A stretch of DNA of 64,000 bases, from contig JAYKAV010003099.1 of assembly GCA_035582835.1 (NCBI GenBank), forward strand, positions 1,636,363-1,700,362, read 5' to 3'. How positions within the stretch are numbered: the stretch's first letter is position 1; each line of letters opens with the position of its first letter. The notes under the pieces were generated by a model, which did no database searches, had not been told where the DNA came from, and saw only the letters and a list, made by a program, of their open reading frames with translations. Origin of the DNA: Phoebastria nigripes (lineage: Eukaryota > Chordata > Aves > Procellariiformes > Diomedeidae). Below, one piece after another: positions 46,268 through 59,700 of this stretch. Position numbers and translations under genes: made by a program.

Positions 46268-47731
46268 TTACTTGAAGGCTTCAGGGATGTGTCCCATCTG
46301 TGACTGCATACTCGTGGGAGGGCTGGAAATGCCCTCGGACCAGTCGGACACGTTGGAGTGAGGAGACGAGCTGGACCACTGGTCTGGTGACTCCGGAGAT
46401 GGCGTTAGGAAAGGGTGGTCGGGCACCTGGAGCTGGTGGCTGGGGGTGTTGTCCAAAGGGGAGGAATAACTGTGCTGGGAAGGTGGAGTTAGAAACTGCG
46501 TGGTGGTCATGGGCTGGGCGAGGGAGGATGGCAGAGACGTGGGCAGCATCTGGGAATCTTGAGGGAGGATCGTGTGGACTGCCATGGTACTGCTGCTCGC
46601 CGGCTGCATGTCGGGTTGGCTCAGCTCGGTACCAAGGAAATTTTGGCTGATGTGGCCGCTCGCATTGGAGCTGGGGTTGTGATGCTGCTGCGGCTGCTGC
46701 TGCTGCTGCTGGGGTTGCTGCGGCTGCTGCTGCGGCTGCATGTTTTGCTGCTGGAGCTGTTGCTGCTGCATCTGCTGTAGCTGCTGGCTCTGCATCAGGT
46801 GAGGCTGGGAAGCCAGCCGAGTGTTGGGCATGGCCTGGTAGCTCATCATCTGCGACAAGCTTGTGGTAGGCAAGCCGTTGTGCAGGGAGGTCATCATGCC
46901 GTGTTGAAGGTTTTGCGTTTGCTGATGCGCCCCTGGTTGCATGTTGCCTCTCATCGGGTTGTACTGATTCTGGACCATGCCGTTCTGCAGCCTGGTGAGC
47001 CAGTCACACTGCCCGTTCAGACCAGCCGCCCCACCGACAGAGAAATTCATCGGGGTGTTGCTCATCACTGTGCTGGGGCTGGAGACGGGGAGATGAGAGA
47101 GACGCGGTGGCACTGAATCGAAGGCCATCCTGCTGGAGTTTCCCATGGCCATATCCTGCTTCCCCGCCATGTTGAGGTGATTGATGCTCATGTGGGCATC
47201 AGGCATGCCTGGCAGATGATTCAGAGGCATGGAAGGGGACTGCTGAAATGGAGAGGTCATCAGCGGAGGAGAGGCAACATCCGACAGGTACCCATGGGGC
47301 GACTCCAGGGAGTCCACTGGAGACAACACACTGGAGTTGTCAAGCAGACATCCTTTTCCATCTTGTGATTTTTTCCTCCGGGCTTTGAGGTCTTTGGCAT
47401 CCTTGCCGTTGCAGCTCAGGCCCTTGGTACTTGGCTTCCTGGCCTTCTTGCCCTGGACGGCAGGTTTCAGGTTGCCAATGTAGCTGTTGGGAGAGCAGAG
47501 CGGTGGGGACAGCGTGGGTGCCCCCAGCGGGCCGTTGTGCAGTGGTGGGCTCCGCACCAGGTTGTACTCGTCCAGCAACCGCACGATGTCATGGTGCATC
47601 CGCTCCTGAGCGATGTCCCGTGGGAGCCGGTCCATGTGGTCCGTGATGTCGCGGTTGGCAAAATGGTCCAGCAGGACCTTGGCGGTTTCATAGCTCCCTT
47701 CTCTGGCTGCAAGGAAGAGTGGGGTCTCCTC
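46268..47731 (-). CDS. NOTCH1: NOTCH1 exon 34 (last ankyrin repeat, TAD, PEST, stop)
   Basis: 487 residues plus stop. [20 protein letters not shown] and [18 protein letters not shown] end the ankyrin domain. [16 protein letters not shown] is an NLS region. Then comes a Met/Gln/Ser-rich transactivation region with a dense Gln tract, and a PEST tail with [18 protein letters not shown], which holds the FBXW7 phosphodegron. Ends GHIPEAFK. Confidence 0.97.
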   Translation of the reverse strand, partial: EETPLFLAAREGSYETAKVLLDHFANRDITDHMDRLPRDIAQERMHHDIVRLLDEYNLVRSPPLHNGPLGAPTLSPPLCSPNSYIGNLKPAVQGKKARKPSTKGLSCNGKDAKDLKARRKKSQDGKGCLLDNSSVLSPVDSLESPHGYLSDVASPPLMTSPFQQSPSMPLNHLPGMPDAHMSINHLNMAGKQDMAMGNSSRMAFDSVPPRLSHLPVSSPSTVMSNTPMNFSVGGAAGLNGQCDWLTRLQNGMVQNQYNPMRGNMQPGAHQQTQNLQHGMMTSLHNGLPTTSLSQMMSYQAMPNTRLASQPHLMQSQQLQQMQQQQLQQQNMQPQQQPQQPQQQQQQPQQHHNPSSNASGHISQNFLGTELSQPDMQPASSSTMAVHTILPQDSQMLPTSLPSSLAQPMTTTQFLTPPSQHSYSSPLDNTPSHQLQVPDHPFLTPSPESPDQWSSSSPHSNVSDWSEGISSPPTSMQSQMGHIPEAFK

Positions 47732-50700
47732 CTAGAAACCCAGCAAAGTTGGTTAGGTTTAAGTTCACAGATTCTCCTGGCTAACACTATCCTGAGCTCC
47801 ATGCCCAACACCATGCAGTTGGGTGGCAGAGACAGTAATTGTCTCTCCTCTGGTGAGGTTTTGCTGCTGCTTGTTCCTACCCTGCTGAGCCATGTCCTTA
47901 TACTGGTATCAAACCAGGAACCCTATGAGTGACCCAGAATGTGCGAGGAGATGGCCACGCTAACACTGTACCATACTGCTCACCAAGCACTGCACGGTCC
48001 CTCAACATCACCCGTAGGACCAAAGCCCACAATGCTTCTTTGAGCTAAATCCAACAGCTTCATTGACAGCAGAACAATCAAATCAGAGTCTCAGTCCCAG
48101 ACAGTGTTGTATTTTAGGCAAAAATTACCCTTTAACAGACTCCCCAAATGGTTCTTTCCTTGCCTCTGTCAGCCCAGGAGACCCCTACCTTATTGTTCTG
48201 CATATCCTTATTGGCACCATTCTTCAGAAGGACTACTGCGGCTTCAACGTTATTCACAGCAGCTGCCCAGTGCAGTGCCGACTTGCCTACGGAGGAAGAC
48301 CGCGACATACAACATGCCATTAGTGAGTAGTAAGAGTAACAGCAAGCAGCCCTTTCCTTCCACCTCTGAGGGAGCCCGTGTTTTAGTTGCCTGCAGTACC
48401 TAGATCATCCACGGCATTGACATCTGCATGGCAGTTGATGAGATCGTCCAACATGCCCTCCACAGCCAAGCGAGCAGCCAAGATCAGAGGAGTGGTCCCG
48501 TCGTGCATTCGGGCATCGAGATCAGTTGCCCTGTTCCTAATCAAGATCTGCCGCAACGAGGGCCAAAGTGCAGGAAACACAAACGTTAGGAGGGACAGAG
48601 AACAGACACTCCAGGTACCCAGGCCTCAGGAACTGCAACCCCCTTTCCAGAGGCTGGTCCCTCCAGCCCACCCTCCCAGTCCGGGGGTGCACATCTGAGG
48701 GCAGCTACGGGGTTGCTGCTTTGCTGTGCCCTGCCCTGAGATTCAATTACCTGGAAGACTCCTTGGGCATCAGCAGAGACGGCGGCGTGGAGGGGCGTCC
48801 TGCCCATGTTATCCTGGATGTTTGCATCGGCGCTGGCTTCCAGCAGGCGCTTGGCAGCATCCGAGCGGGAGTACCTGGCAGCCAGGTGAAGCGCCGTCTC
48901 GCCGGTGCGGTCAGTCTGGTTGTGTAAGCTGGCGCCTTGGTAAATGAAATCTGAGATGACGGCGGGAGCATCATCTTCCTCTTCGCTATTGCCGGTCTCC
49001 AGCCCTCCTCCGCTGCATGAGGCGATCATGAGGGGGGTGAAGCCATCTGAAAAGCACAGGGGAACTCGGTGAAAAAAGGCTTTTTACCCTTCTGTAATGC
49101 AGGCAGCTCAGCAAGATGCTCTGTCTGCGATAGATGCTTATTCTCGTGGGTGCATCAAGACTGAGTTCCTGGCTGGTTTTAAACATCAAACATGAATATC
49201 CTTCCTCTGATATGGATCTGAAATTCCTTAGTGGTATCTCACCACTCACTGCTTTTCCTATTTCATCTGCTAGCTTGCACGCTAACATGTAAGGCGCAAT
49301 TTATAAGGAAGGTTGCTCAAAGCAAACTTGAATACAGTACAGCACAGCNCAAAATATTTTTATTATTTCAGAGGACAATTTCACAGATAGGGGGAAGACC
49401 AAATGTTTGTAATAATTTAAAAGCCTATTAACTATTAATATAGCTAAAAACCTGAAAAGATTGTGAAATGTGCAGTTTGGTGGGAGGAGAGGAATCTAGG
49501 AGTGGCAGAGAGATAAGCTGGATGATTTAATAGGTACTTCTTCTGTATTCTCTAATTTCCATCTCAGTGATTAAAAAAAAAGAGATCTCATGGAAAGCAG
49601 AATGTGACAGGTCTATCTCTAAATCACACACAACAGCAACCATGTGATACAGAACGGCTAGCAGCGACTCCGTGCTAGCAATAGAGACAGGTAGGGCTGT
49701 CTGGGACTGCTCATCTGCAAAGGGTAAGGGAGGATTTTAGATTAGCTGACAAGCAGCACAGAAGTGACAGGAGTCCACCTTACCAGGACCTCTGACGTTG
49801 ACATCCATACAGTCTGCATCGATTTCCCCCTGCGGTGGAGTAGGTGCCATGGAGGATATGCGCAGGTCAGCAGCATCCAGGTGCTGCTGGGTCCACTGCC
49901 TGTGATCCGTCTGATCGTCCGTGTCAGGCAGCATCGCCTGCTCCTCGAACTGAGGAATGACAGCGGGAAATGAGCACCGAGCAAAGCGCACAAGTCAGGG
50001 TGGGAGGAGGGGGCTGAGCTCTAGNGCGGGAAGCCCTGCAAGTCTCAAAGGTGTGTTTGTCACATGCAGGTTTGCAAAGGAGCTGCCAGCAGCGATGCGC
50101 GGCACAGACTGGGCCCCCGAGGGTCCCTCTGCTCTGCTGCTTTCCGCAGCACTCTGCTCCTTCCATGACAAAATCCAGCGAGAGACTACTTGCAGCACAG
50201 AAAGGGAATGTGGCTTACCCTAAACTTCTTGGTGTCCAAGGTCTCCTCATCACCCCACTCATTTTGGTTGTCATCCATCAGCGTGCCGTCTGAAGCATTT
50301 TTGAGGGGTCTTTAAAAATAAAACCATACAAAAAATTAGCTCCTCTGCAGGAACTAGGCTGTGATGGACTGTGTTTATCTACATGCACAAACTGAAAGAA
50401 GAATCAACAAGGCAATTTCCAGGAGGTTCCCCTCAGGTTGCCTTTCATTTTTTACCAAGTGCAAATGGACCACGAAGCATTTAAAAACCTCCTCCAGATG
50501 GGAACACTGTTTTCCCCATGCAGAACTTTAAGAAACCTGATTTTTCTCCTCCCTGCTACGCCAGTATGATGCACTAGAGAACAAAACTCCGATGGGTTCT
50601 TTCAGAAAAGCCCCAAGCAGCCCCGCTGCACTGTGTCTAACGGGTTAGCAAGCAAATTACTCACTTCAGTCCAACAGAATCCTCCCCAAGTGGTTCTCGT

Positions 50701-53700
50701 CGCTTCTTCTTGCTCGACTCTGTCACTTTGAAGCCTTCTGGGAACCAAAGCTGCCCATGCTCCCTGCGCCGCTTACGAGACACCAGTACTCCCACTCCAA
50801 CNAAAGCAAGCAAGACCAGCACAGCCAGCACCACGTACATAGGATACAGCTGGGAGTTCTTCGTGGGCTCAGCTGTTTCACCTACAAAACAGTGGGGCAC
50901 AAAGAGATGCTGAGACATTAAGCTGCATAGCAAACCAGTGACAGAGTGGAAATGAAGGAAAATTAGTTAATAGAGGTACCTAAGTCTGATCTAAATCAGC
51001 CCCCCCAAAATAAGGTCATTTTATACGCTATTAATCAGAATTGCAAACTATCGGCAAATTCTCGGCTGCACAAGCCAGCCTGCATCAGGAGACAGCTTCA
51101 CTTTTTTCTCCTTTAAGGAAAAGGATTAGCAAACTTCAAATCATTGCGCTTGCATTGAGCTGTTAAGACAAAAGGATTTAGGGGGGATTTTCAAGATACA
51201 AACTTCAACTCCTTGCATGTCACTGATTGATTGGAGCTGGTTGGGTTTTCTTTTTCTTTTTTTTTTTTTTATAACTTTTATAGTGATAATGATTTTGAAA
51301 TAAACCTGGAATAAGCAAAAATAATAAACTGTTTTTGCAATTTTTTTAAGAACAGACTTAAAAGAAAAAAAAAAAGATGCAAGGTTATTAAAAGCAGACT
51401 GTGCTCAAATGCAGCCAGCTGACAGATAACTAAACATGGATAAGACTGGAAAGTTTTGGCTGTCTCTCCTCCCCAGCCGACCAGCCGTACTTACTTTTAA
51501 CAGCTTCTATTTTGTAGGGTATGTTCAGGTTGCCAAGGGAGGCCAAGGCACCCAGGAACGCTGCCACATCGGTTGCACTCTGGAAGCACTGGGAAGATGA
51601 CTGGATGCACTGGCGGTTATCAATTTCCAAGTAGACGATGGATCTATGCGAGAGAAGAGTCAATGAGAAACACGGAGCAATGACGACACTGAGAAGACAG
51701 ACGAGCCCTGTCTCCCTTCCCTCCTTAACCCCCCATCAGTGGGAATTAGAAGGTGGGAATCCATCTCCTTGCTTCCCTATGGCCCAAGCCCTGCAGCTCA
51801 CACTCATGGTCTATTGNATTTGCCTCATGAATACTGTGAAATCTAACTCCTTATCTACAGGAATGGAAGGGAGTCTCTGCTTTACAATGTTTTAAAATTA
51901 CCCAGACACTACAGTATCTTGAATAATGCTGTTTGGGAGCCTTCAGATCTTTTCACATCAGTTTCGCTGCTCTAACTCCTTTGCTTTCAGTGGCTTTTGA
52001 TTGAGCCCACAGAGAGGGAGAAGGTTAGATCTATATGTTTATACCAAAGATCTCCAAACACAGTTTGCAGTAATTGAGTTTTACAACAAAGCTCTAGAAA
52101 GCATTTCCCAGGGAGAAACTGAGGCTTAACTTAATGACTTCCTGAAGTCAGACAGTCGGTCAGGCCAGCCTCTGCTTCCAGGTCCCACCCAGCCCAGCCC
52201 CGGCTCCCAACAATACACAGGACTCCTTCAATCGTGAGAGTCGGCGCAGCATTGTATCAGGGATTCCTGAGCGATCACTCGCTTTTCCCACATGAGAGCA
52301 AAATCCGGTTTCTATTCACACAGAAAGCAACGTCTAAATACAATTATCTGGCCTACATCCTTCCCTTTATAGCGTGTTACTATTATCAACACAGAAAACT
52401 AATGCTGCTCAGTGAAAAAGGAACCCATTGGTCCCCCTTACCCTCTGATGTCCATCTGATCGAGCTCTCTCTTCTGCCTTCTGCCAGCCCTGGAGTAGAG
52501 GCTGCTCTTTACTTTGTTGATGACAGCACTAGACATATCTGCCCAGTCCTCTGTTGACCTCTTGATGTAATGCTTTTTCAGCTCCTCCTCATTGCCATAG
52601 TATGGAAAGATCATATACTCTCCCTTGGGGTTCTTCTTGAAGACCACGTTGGTGTGCAGCACGCGGCTCAGCTCCCGCAGGAAGTTGAAAGAGTTGTTCT
52701 TCAGGTTCTCGGGAGTGATCAGGACCACCACCACCAGCGTGCCATCTGCAAGCTTCTCTGGCATGTTGTTTGCACAGTCCAGACCATCCCACTCGCACTC
52801 AAAATTATTGCAGCCCTGGTCACAGTGGCCATCTGAGAAGTGATCTTTGCAGTACTGATCATACAGAGGGCTGGGCAGAAGAAAAAGAAAGCCAAAAGAA
52901 TGGATTAGACCAAGTACTGCGCATATTACCTATCTGCTGAGAAAATATGCGGTGCTCCACAAGGACGTCTCTTTTGTATAAATATTCTTCATCCTGATAG
53001 ACACTAAGCCAGTTTACATAGAAGGCAACTGTTTCATGCAGCGCTGTGAAGCATTCACCTCTGCAGGTGAAAGATAGCAGCTGTTAAATTATAAGTTGCA
53101 ATTTAGATGCCAGAAAAAGGGACAAATTACTGTGACTCAGAGAAGACATGGGGACACAGAATAGTTACTCAGACCAGAGTTTGTCCACGAATCTGGGATT
53201 AAGTTCCTGCTGTTGCCAAAGACAATGTCTGGTAAATGCCTGCATGTTAACATCATCATGTTTTCTGGCTGCTCTTCCATCTGGGGTCTCCCTACACTGA
53301 AACTCACTGTGTTACTACTGCAAGTTGGAGAATTCACTTCTATGGCATGATACAGGCAAGGACAGGGAAGCCATCTGGAATNAGCCAAACTCAGAGAGCT
53401 TCCAAGTGTATATAAACTCAGGAAGACCACAGGGAAGTGTGGTTGCTTGAGTTGCAGCCCCATAGGCAGCAGAACAGAATGTAGAGAGTGAACAACAGGT
53501 CTGCACTTAGGAGCTTTAGCAGATGCAACCAGAAAATACCCCCAGACAATCAGCACAGAGGGCAGGGCTTTAAAACAAGAGAGTCAATGAGCAAGTCACT
53601 TACTTGCACTGCCCTTCGTATTTCTGACAGTCAAATCCATCATACAGGCAGCCAGCGTTATTGCACTGAGAGTCACACTTGCCATCGTTGAAGTACTTCC

Positions 53701-56700
53701 AGCACTGCAGAGACTGGGAGCAGTTCTTCCAGGGGTCGTTGAAATTGAGGGAGCAGTCACCCCCGTCCCAGCCGCAGGCATGGTTGTTGCATTTCCCATC
53801 GCAGATCTTGTTGCCGGCATACCCTGCGCAAACTGCAATCTCGCACTTCTCCTCAATTTTGGGTGGGATGATATCCTGCCCGATCCCACCTTGGAAATCA
53901 AAGTCGAGGATGTGGCAGTTGAGGCCGTTGAAGTTGGCAGGGCAGTTGCACCGGTAGTAGGGGGAGGCATCACTGAAGAACTCGCAGGTGCCCCCATTGT
54001 AGCAGGGGTTGGATGTGCAGGGGCTGCTGGCCGGGTACTGGCACTCGGGACCCGTGAAGGCCGGTGTGCACATGCACTTGGAGCTCTTGTGGATGGAGAT
54101 GCAGGTGCCACCATTCAGGCAGTGCAGGTTCCCACAGGTGCGGGAGTCGTTCTCGCAGGTGGCACCCACGAATCCCTGGGGAGGTGACGGCAAAGAGGGA
54201 GTCAGAATCACTGACGCTGTTCTATGAGCAGCCTAACACACGTATATGTTCTGGGAAACTCGGCACAAACCCAGTGAATCGGGGCACGGCTCTGGCACGT
54301 CCTCTGAAACTAGTGATGGGCAAGAATAATCTGGAACGTAAACCCTGTTAGAGCATCCGCCTCAAAATGAAGGGAGCTCTTCTCCATAGCTGCCTGCTCT
54401 ACCTTTACATGGAGCAAATAATGGTCAACCAGACAAGATTCTGTCCTACAGAGCTGTGCGTCGTACCTGCAGGGCTGAGCCACCTTCTTCTCCCTGACCC
54501 TGACCCAGTCTCCTTGCAAGTGAGGAGGGATATATGGATACACCTCCCTCCAGCGAGCACCCGCAACAAAGCCTCTCCCCTGGCTAGCCCAGCCGGGGAA
54601 GCTTCAGGGCTAAACTGGTCCCTTGACTGCCCCTCTGTGCAAGGGGCTGACTTGCAGGGCCCGTGCAACATCCCACGCTCAGAGCTGGAGAGGAGCAGGA
54701 ACCTACCGGAGGGCATTTGCAGATGAAGCCACGGCCGGTGTTGCTGGCAACCGCGCACGTTCCACCGTTCCTGCAGGGTTTGCCTTTACAGCCATCCACC
54801 ACGGTGTCGCAGCGACGGCCTGCCGAGGGAGAGGAGCGCATGAGGAGCAGAGGAAGGCATGCGAGATGTGCGGGGTGGCTGGGGGCTGCAGGGCTGGGCG
54901 CTGGGAGCAGGGGGAACGCGGCGCTCACCTGCATAGCCAGGTCGGCACTCGCATTTGTAGTCATTGACCCGCTGCACGCAGTTCTGGGTGCCGCGGGCAT
55001 CGCAGGGGTTGGACAGGCACTCGTTGACGTCTCCCTCGCAGCGCTCCCCTACAAAGCCAGGGGGGCAGATGCAGCTGTAGCCACCTACCCGATCCGTGCA
55101 CTTGCCATTGTTAAAGCACTTGGGCCCCAGGGTGACAGGATCAAAGAAAGGGCTGCAGTCATCCACATTGATCTCACAGTGCACCCCTAGAGAAATGGGG
55201 GAACAACCCACACAGCTCATCAAACAGTATCGGGGTGCCCGGTGGTCCCTTGTGTGAACCTTCCCTGCGAAGGGGCTGAGCCTGACCAATTCAATGGCAG
55301 TCTGAGCCACCGCTCTGGCAGGAGGCACGCAGCACCGCGCAGCTCTCGTCCAAGGCTGCGTGGCCTTGATGGCTAAGCTCGCAAGCAAACACAAACCTCT
55401 ACCGTTGCATTTGCTTCTGCTAGCCCGAGCAGCTAATGAGCAGATACCGAGGATATCTACGCTCAGCCCACTAATGCCCCAGCCTGGGGAATTAATTTAC
55501 CTTGAGTTCCTCTGGGGCAGGAGCATTTGTAGGTATTGATGAGATCGATGCAGGTTCCTCCATTCTGGCATGGGTGGGACAAGCACTCATTGATCTCCTC
55601 TGAGCAGTTAACTCCATGATAACCAGCCACACACTACAAGGAGGGAAGAGGGGAACTATCAGAGAGGTTCACTCAATTCCCACATGGCTGCAGGAGGACA
55701 GCCAGCACCCCAGCCTTCAACTTGGTAAAGGGGCACCGAGCCAGCCTGAAGCTGGGGCAGCTCCTTGGGCANCAGAAAGGCACTAACTGGTGCTTTCTCC
55801 CTGTGCATCTCTGCCCGCCATGGCACCCACCTCACAGGAGTAGCCTCCCAGGTAGTCCGTGCAGGTGGCTCCGTTCTGGCAGGGGTTGGGGGAGCACTCA
55901 TCCACCTGCTCCTCGCAGTAGCTGCCGGTGTAGCCGGCCTGGCAGCGGCAGAAGTGAGTGTTGCCAGTGTCCACACAGAGCCCCGAATTCCTGCAGAGAT
56001 GTGCTACATCGATACCTGCCGGGGAGAGCAGAGTGAGACGTGGGGACTTNGGTGACACCCACGCACTGCAGGGCCATGTTCTGGCCACCGCGCATCCCAC
56101 CGGGGATCACAGCCAGGACTGCAGCCTTGGGGGGTGCACATTACAGCAATCCTTGAGATNGCTCTGGTTGTGCCAAAGATCCCCACCAAGAGAACTGAGC
56201 ATGTCCCTGCTCAGAGCCCAGCACGGGGGGCACCTGGGGACCCCACCCTGGCCCTGTGAGGCTGTACACGTGGCAGGGACTTACCTTGCTGCTTAGCAGC
56301 CACCTCGCAGGAGACACTGGGGACATCGCAGTAGAGCCCTGTCCATCCACTGTTGCACTCGCAGCGGTACAGGTTGTTGGTCTGCCAGCACTTGCCTCCG
56401 TTTTTGCAGGGAGAGGAGTCGCACCAACGCACCAGGTTCTGGGGGGAGCAGAGCAAGAGATGGGGGTCAGGACCCAGCAGGGCTTCTGCTGGAGTGGAGA
56501 CTGCAGTGATCCTGCAAATCCCCACAGCCAGCATGCATGGACGGACACTGGGGTCAGCNGCCGACAGCCCAAGGCTCCTCTACCTGGCAGTTGAGCCCGG
56601 TGTATCCCTGGGGACAAGTGCACTTGTACGTCCCGTAGCTGTCCTGACACGTGCCCCCGTTGAGGCATGGCTTGGAGTCGCACTCATTAATGTCATGCTC

Positions 56701-59700
56701 GCAGTAGCTGCCCGTGAAGCCGGGCGGACAGATGCAGGTGAAGGTGTTGATGCCATCCACGCAGGTCCCACCGTTGAAGCAGGAGCTGGGAACACAGACA
56801 TCACGTCCCAGTGAGTCACCACTGGTCGTGCTCCATGCCAAAGCACCCACAAACCGGCCCAGGGCTACGGGGAAGTGCAGGGACCTCAGCCCCTTGCTCC
56901 AGCCCCAACAAAGGCTGTGCCCACGGCAGGAGCCGTGCCGGGCTGTACCTCTCCGTGCAGTCAGGCGTGTTGTTCTCGCAGTGGATGCCGCTGAAGCCGG
57001 AGGGGCAGGTGCAGGTGTAGCTATTGACGCAGTCAGTGCAGTTAGCACCGTTCTTGCAGGGGTTGCTGGCGCACTCATTGATGTCCTCCTCGCACTTGGG
57101 CCCACGGAAACCAGCCAGGCACTCGCAGAAGAACGTGCCGATGCCATCGGAGCAGGAGCCACCATTGTGGCATGGATCTGGAGAGGAGGAACGTGCATGT
57201 GAAGATGCAATGGGTCCAGCCCTACCCAGGAGCTGCCCCACAGCACTGTCCCCACACAAGTCCCCTGGCTGCCCAGAGGGATGGGACAGAGCCCGTGGAC
57301 CAGGCAGAGGCCGGGCCAGCCCCACCAGGGGACTGGGCACAAGGGACACACTTGCTCACTGCCCGCACGTCACTCTCCCCCCCAGCCTCCTTCCTGCCAG
57401 CTCCCATCTGGTCTTGGACTGACGCAGCTCAACCGGGACGTGTTTGAGCAGGGCACAGCAGCACGGCCCAGCCCGAGCAGGGGCCGGGGCTCGCCCATGC
57501 ACAGGGAGGAAGATCCCAGCCCCGGGAAGGGCAATGAAGCTGACGGCTTGGGGCCAGGCTGAGCGCGGTCCGCAGTGCGGCCCCTGCTCTTACTGGGCTT
57601 GCAGTCATCGATGTCGGTGTCACAGTTGCGGCCAGTGAAGCCAGTTCTGCAGGCGCAGCGGTAGCTCCCATTGGTGTTCTGGCACGTGGCCCCATTGCGA
57701 CAGGGGCTCTTCACGCACTCGTTGATGTCGATCTCGCAGGTCTGACCTGCGGGACAGAGCAGGACAGGGACCACATGAGCTGGAGGTGCTGGTGAAAGCC
57801 TCAGGGACGATGATGACGTTTTGGACACCACTTGCACCAGGGCGGGAGCCGTCACAGCAAACTGCCCTTGCCAAGGGGTGCGGGCAATGGCTGCATCCCG
57901 TCCACCCGCCTGAGCCNTGGGGCAGGTCAGGGCCCTCCCCGAGGCCAGGCACCATGCAGGGCTGCTCCCATCTGGCAGGGCACCCAGGCAGCCACCTGCC
58001 TGCTGCTCCCCGGCCACGCTCCCTCCCCTCCATCTTTCACTCCCCGAGCAGCTGAGGAGAGCGGGGTGTGCTGAACCCCCAGACTGGCCATGCCCCTACC
58101 TTGCCAGCCAGAGGGGCAACTGCAGGAGAAGCTCTCGTAGTCTTCTGACTCCCGGCACTCGCCACCATTCTTGCAGGGGCTGCCAGCACAGGGGGCCAGC
58201 ACATCNTCGCAGGTGGCTCCTGCACAGGCACAAGCACCCGCTGACACCCCCTCCGAAACGACGGGTGGCCCAAGACCCCGCTAACCCTGTCCCCTGCCCT
58301 GGGCTGCTGCCAGCCCTGGGGCAGGCTCTGGGCTTCCCCACCGCCCCGGGGCAGCCCAGCTGGGGCCGTCTCCTCCATCCCTGGTCCCCCGTGACCCTGG
58401 GCCCCCCACGAATCCTTTAAGCCCTGGCAATCTGGGCTGCATTAAAGCGCTGCACACTTCCTTTGGCAGGGAAGCGCCGCTCATGGTGTCTTTACCCCCT
58501 TGCGCTCCCCCCTGTCCCTCTCAGCCGCTTTTCCTGTTTACGTCCAGCCAAGGGACACGTTCCCTCCGAACCCTTATCTTCCCTGTCAGCCAGTATCTCC
58601 CGAGCTGGCCTTTGCTATTTTCCAGAGCCTTCCCCTCCCCGTTTACCCCGTCCCCGTCCCCCCAGGGGTTTCTATGGCCACTGCCGAGGGCAGGAAACAG
58701 CTCACGGCTTCCTGCAATTGTGCACCGGCTGCCGCTCTGCGCGAGCGGAAGCGGGAGGCCGGCAAACAGGAATTGAATCAGCAGAATCCCCCGGCCTCTC
58801 AGCCTCAGCTCGCTTTTTCCAGCACGAGCATCATGGCAGGAGAACGGGGCCACCGGCAGCGCCGACCCCCCAGGGTGGTGGGGTGTGAGTGGGGCGGCCG
58901 CCTGGTGCTGCTGCCCCGGGTGCAGGCTGCGGCCGAGCCACCGCCTTGGTGCCCTCCAGGAGGAGGAGGAGGAGGAGGAGGAGGAGGAGGGAGGAAGCTC
59001 TGGCTGGCCACTTCCCAAAGCTCCTCCAAATTTCCTCCAGCTGTGCCACGGTACAGGGAGGTGGAGCCATGGCCGTGGGCAGCCCCATGGCAGGGCAGTG
59101 CAAGAGAAGCCTCCGCGCTTGGTGCCGGCTTGTTGCACATGCAGAGGGACTGACTTGCTGTCACACCCGAAGCAGCAGCCCCGCAGAGCCCCGGCGAGGG
59201 CCTGGGGGGCACGGGGCGCTCCCCCTCACCTGTGTAGGGCAGGAGGCAGTTGCAGGTGTAGCCAGCGACGTCGTCGATGCACGTGCCCTGGTTCAGGCAG
59301 GGGTTGGAAGCACATTCATTGATATTGGTCTGGCAGTTGGGTCCTGTGTTAAGAAAAATAGATAAAAGCGGCTGTGANGTAGGTGGGCTGGTGGGAGAGG
59401 GCTGAGGGTACAGCGGGAACGTGGTGACAATGGCAACGGCCCACCCATCGCCCTGGAAGAGCCTCCTGCTCTCAGCTCCAGCCATGGCTGCCCAAACTCT
59501 CCTGAAGGTCACCAGGCTGGCTGCACTGCCACATCTCCCAGCCAGACCTGGGGTCTCCACCATCCCCACGGCGAGGCCTCCAGCCCATCTAGCATCATGG
59601 GGACGCCCACCCACAGCTCCCACCCAGGTCCCAGTGTGAGGGGGATGGGGCAGCATCCCTGGTTGCACCCTCACCGCTGAAGCCCTCCCTGCAGGTGCAG

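Noticed and set aside
53600..57400. Many plus-strand open frames opposite NOTCH1 exons
   Set aside because: They are antisense shadows of Cys/Gly-rich EGF exons and have no family resemblance or splice logic of their own.
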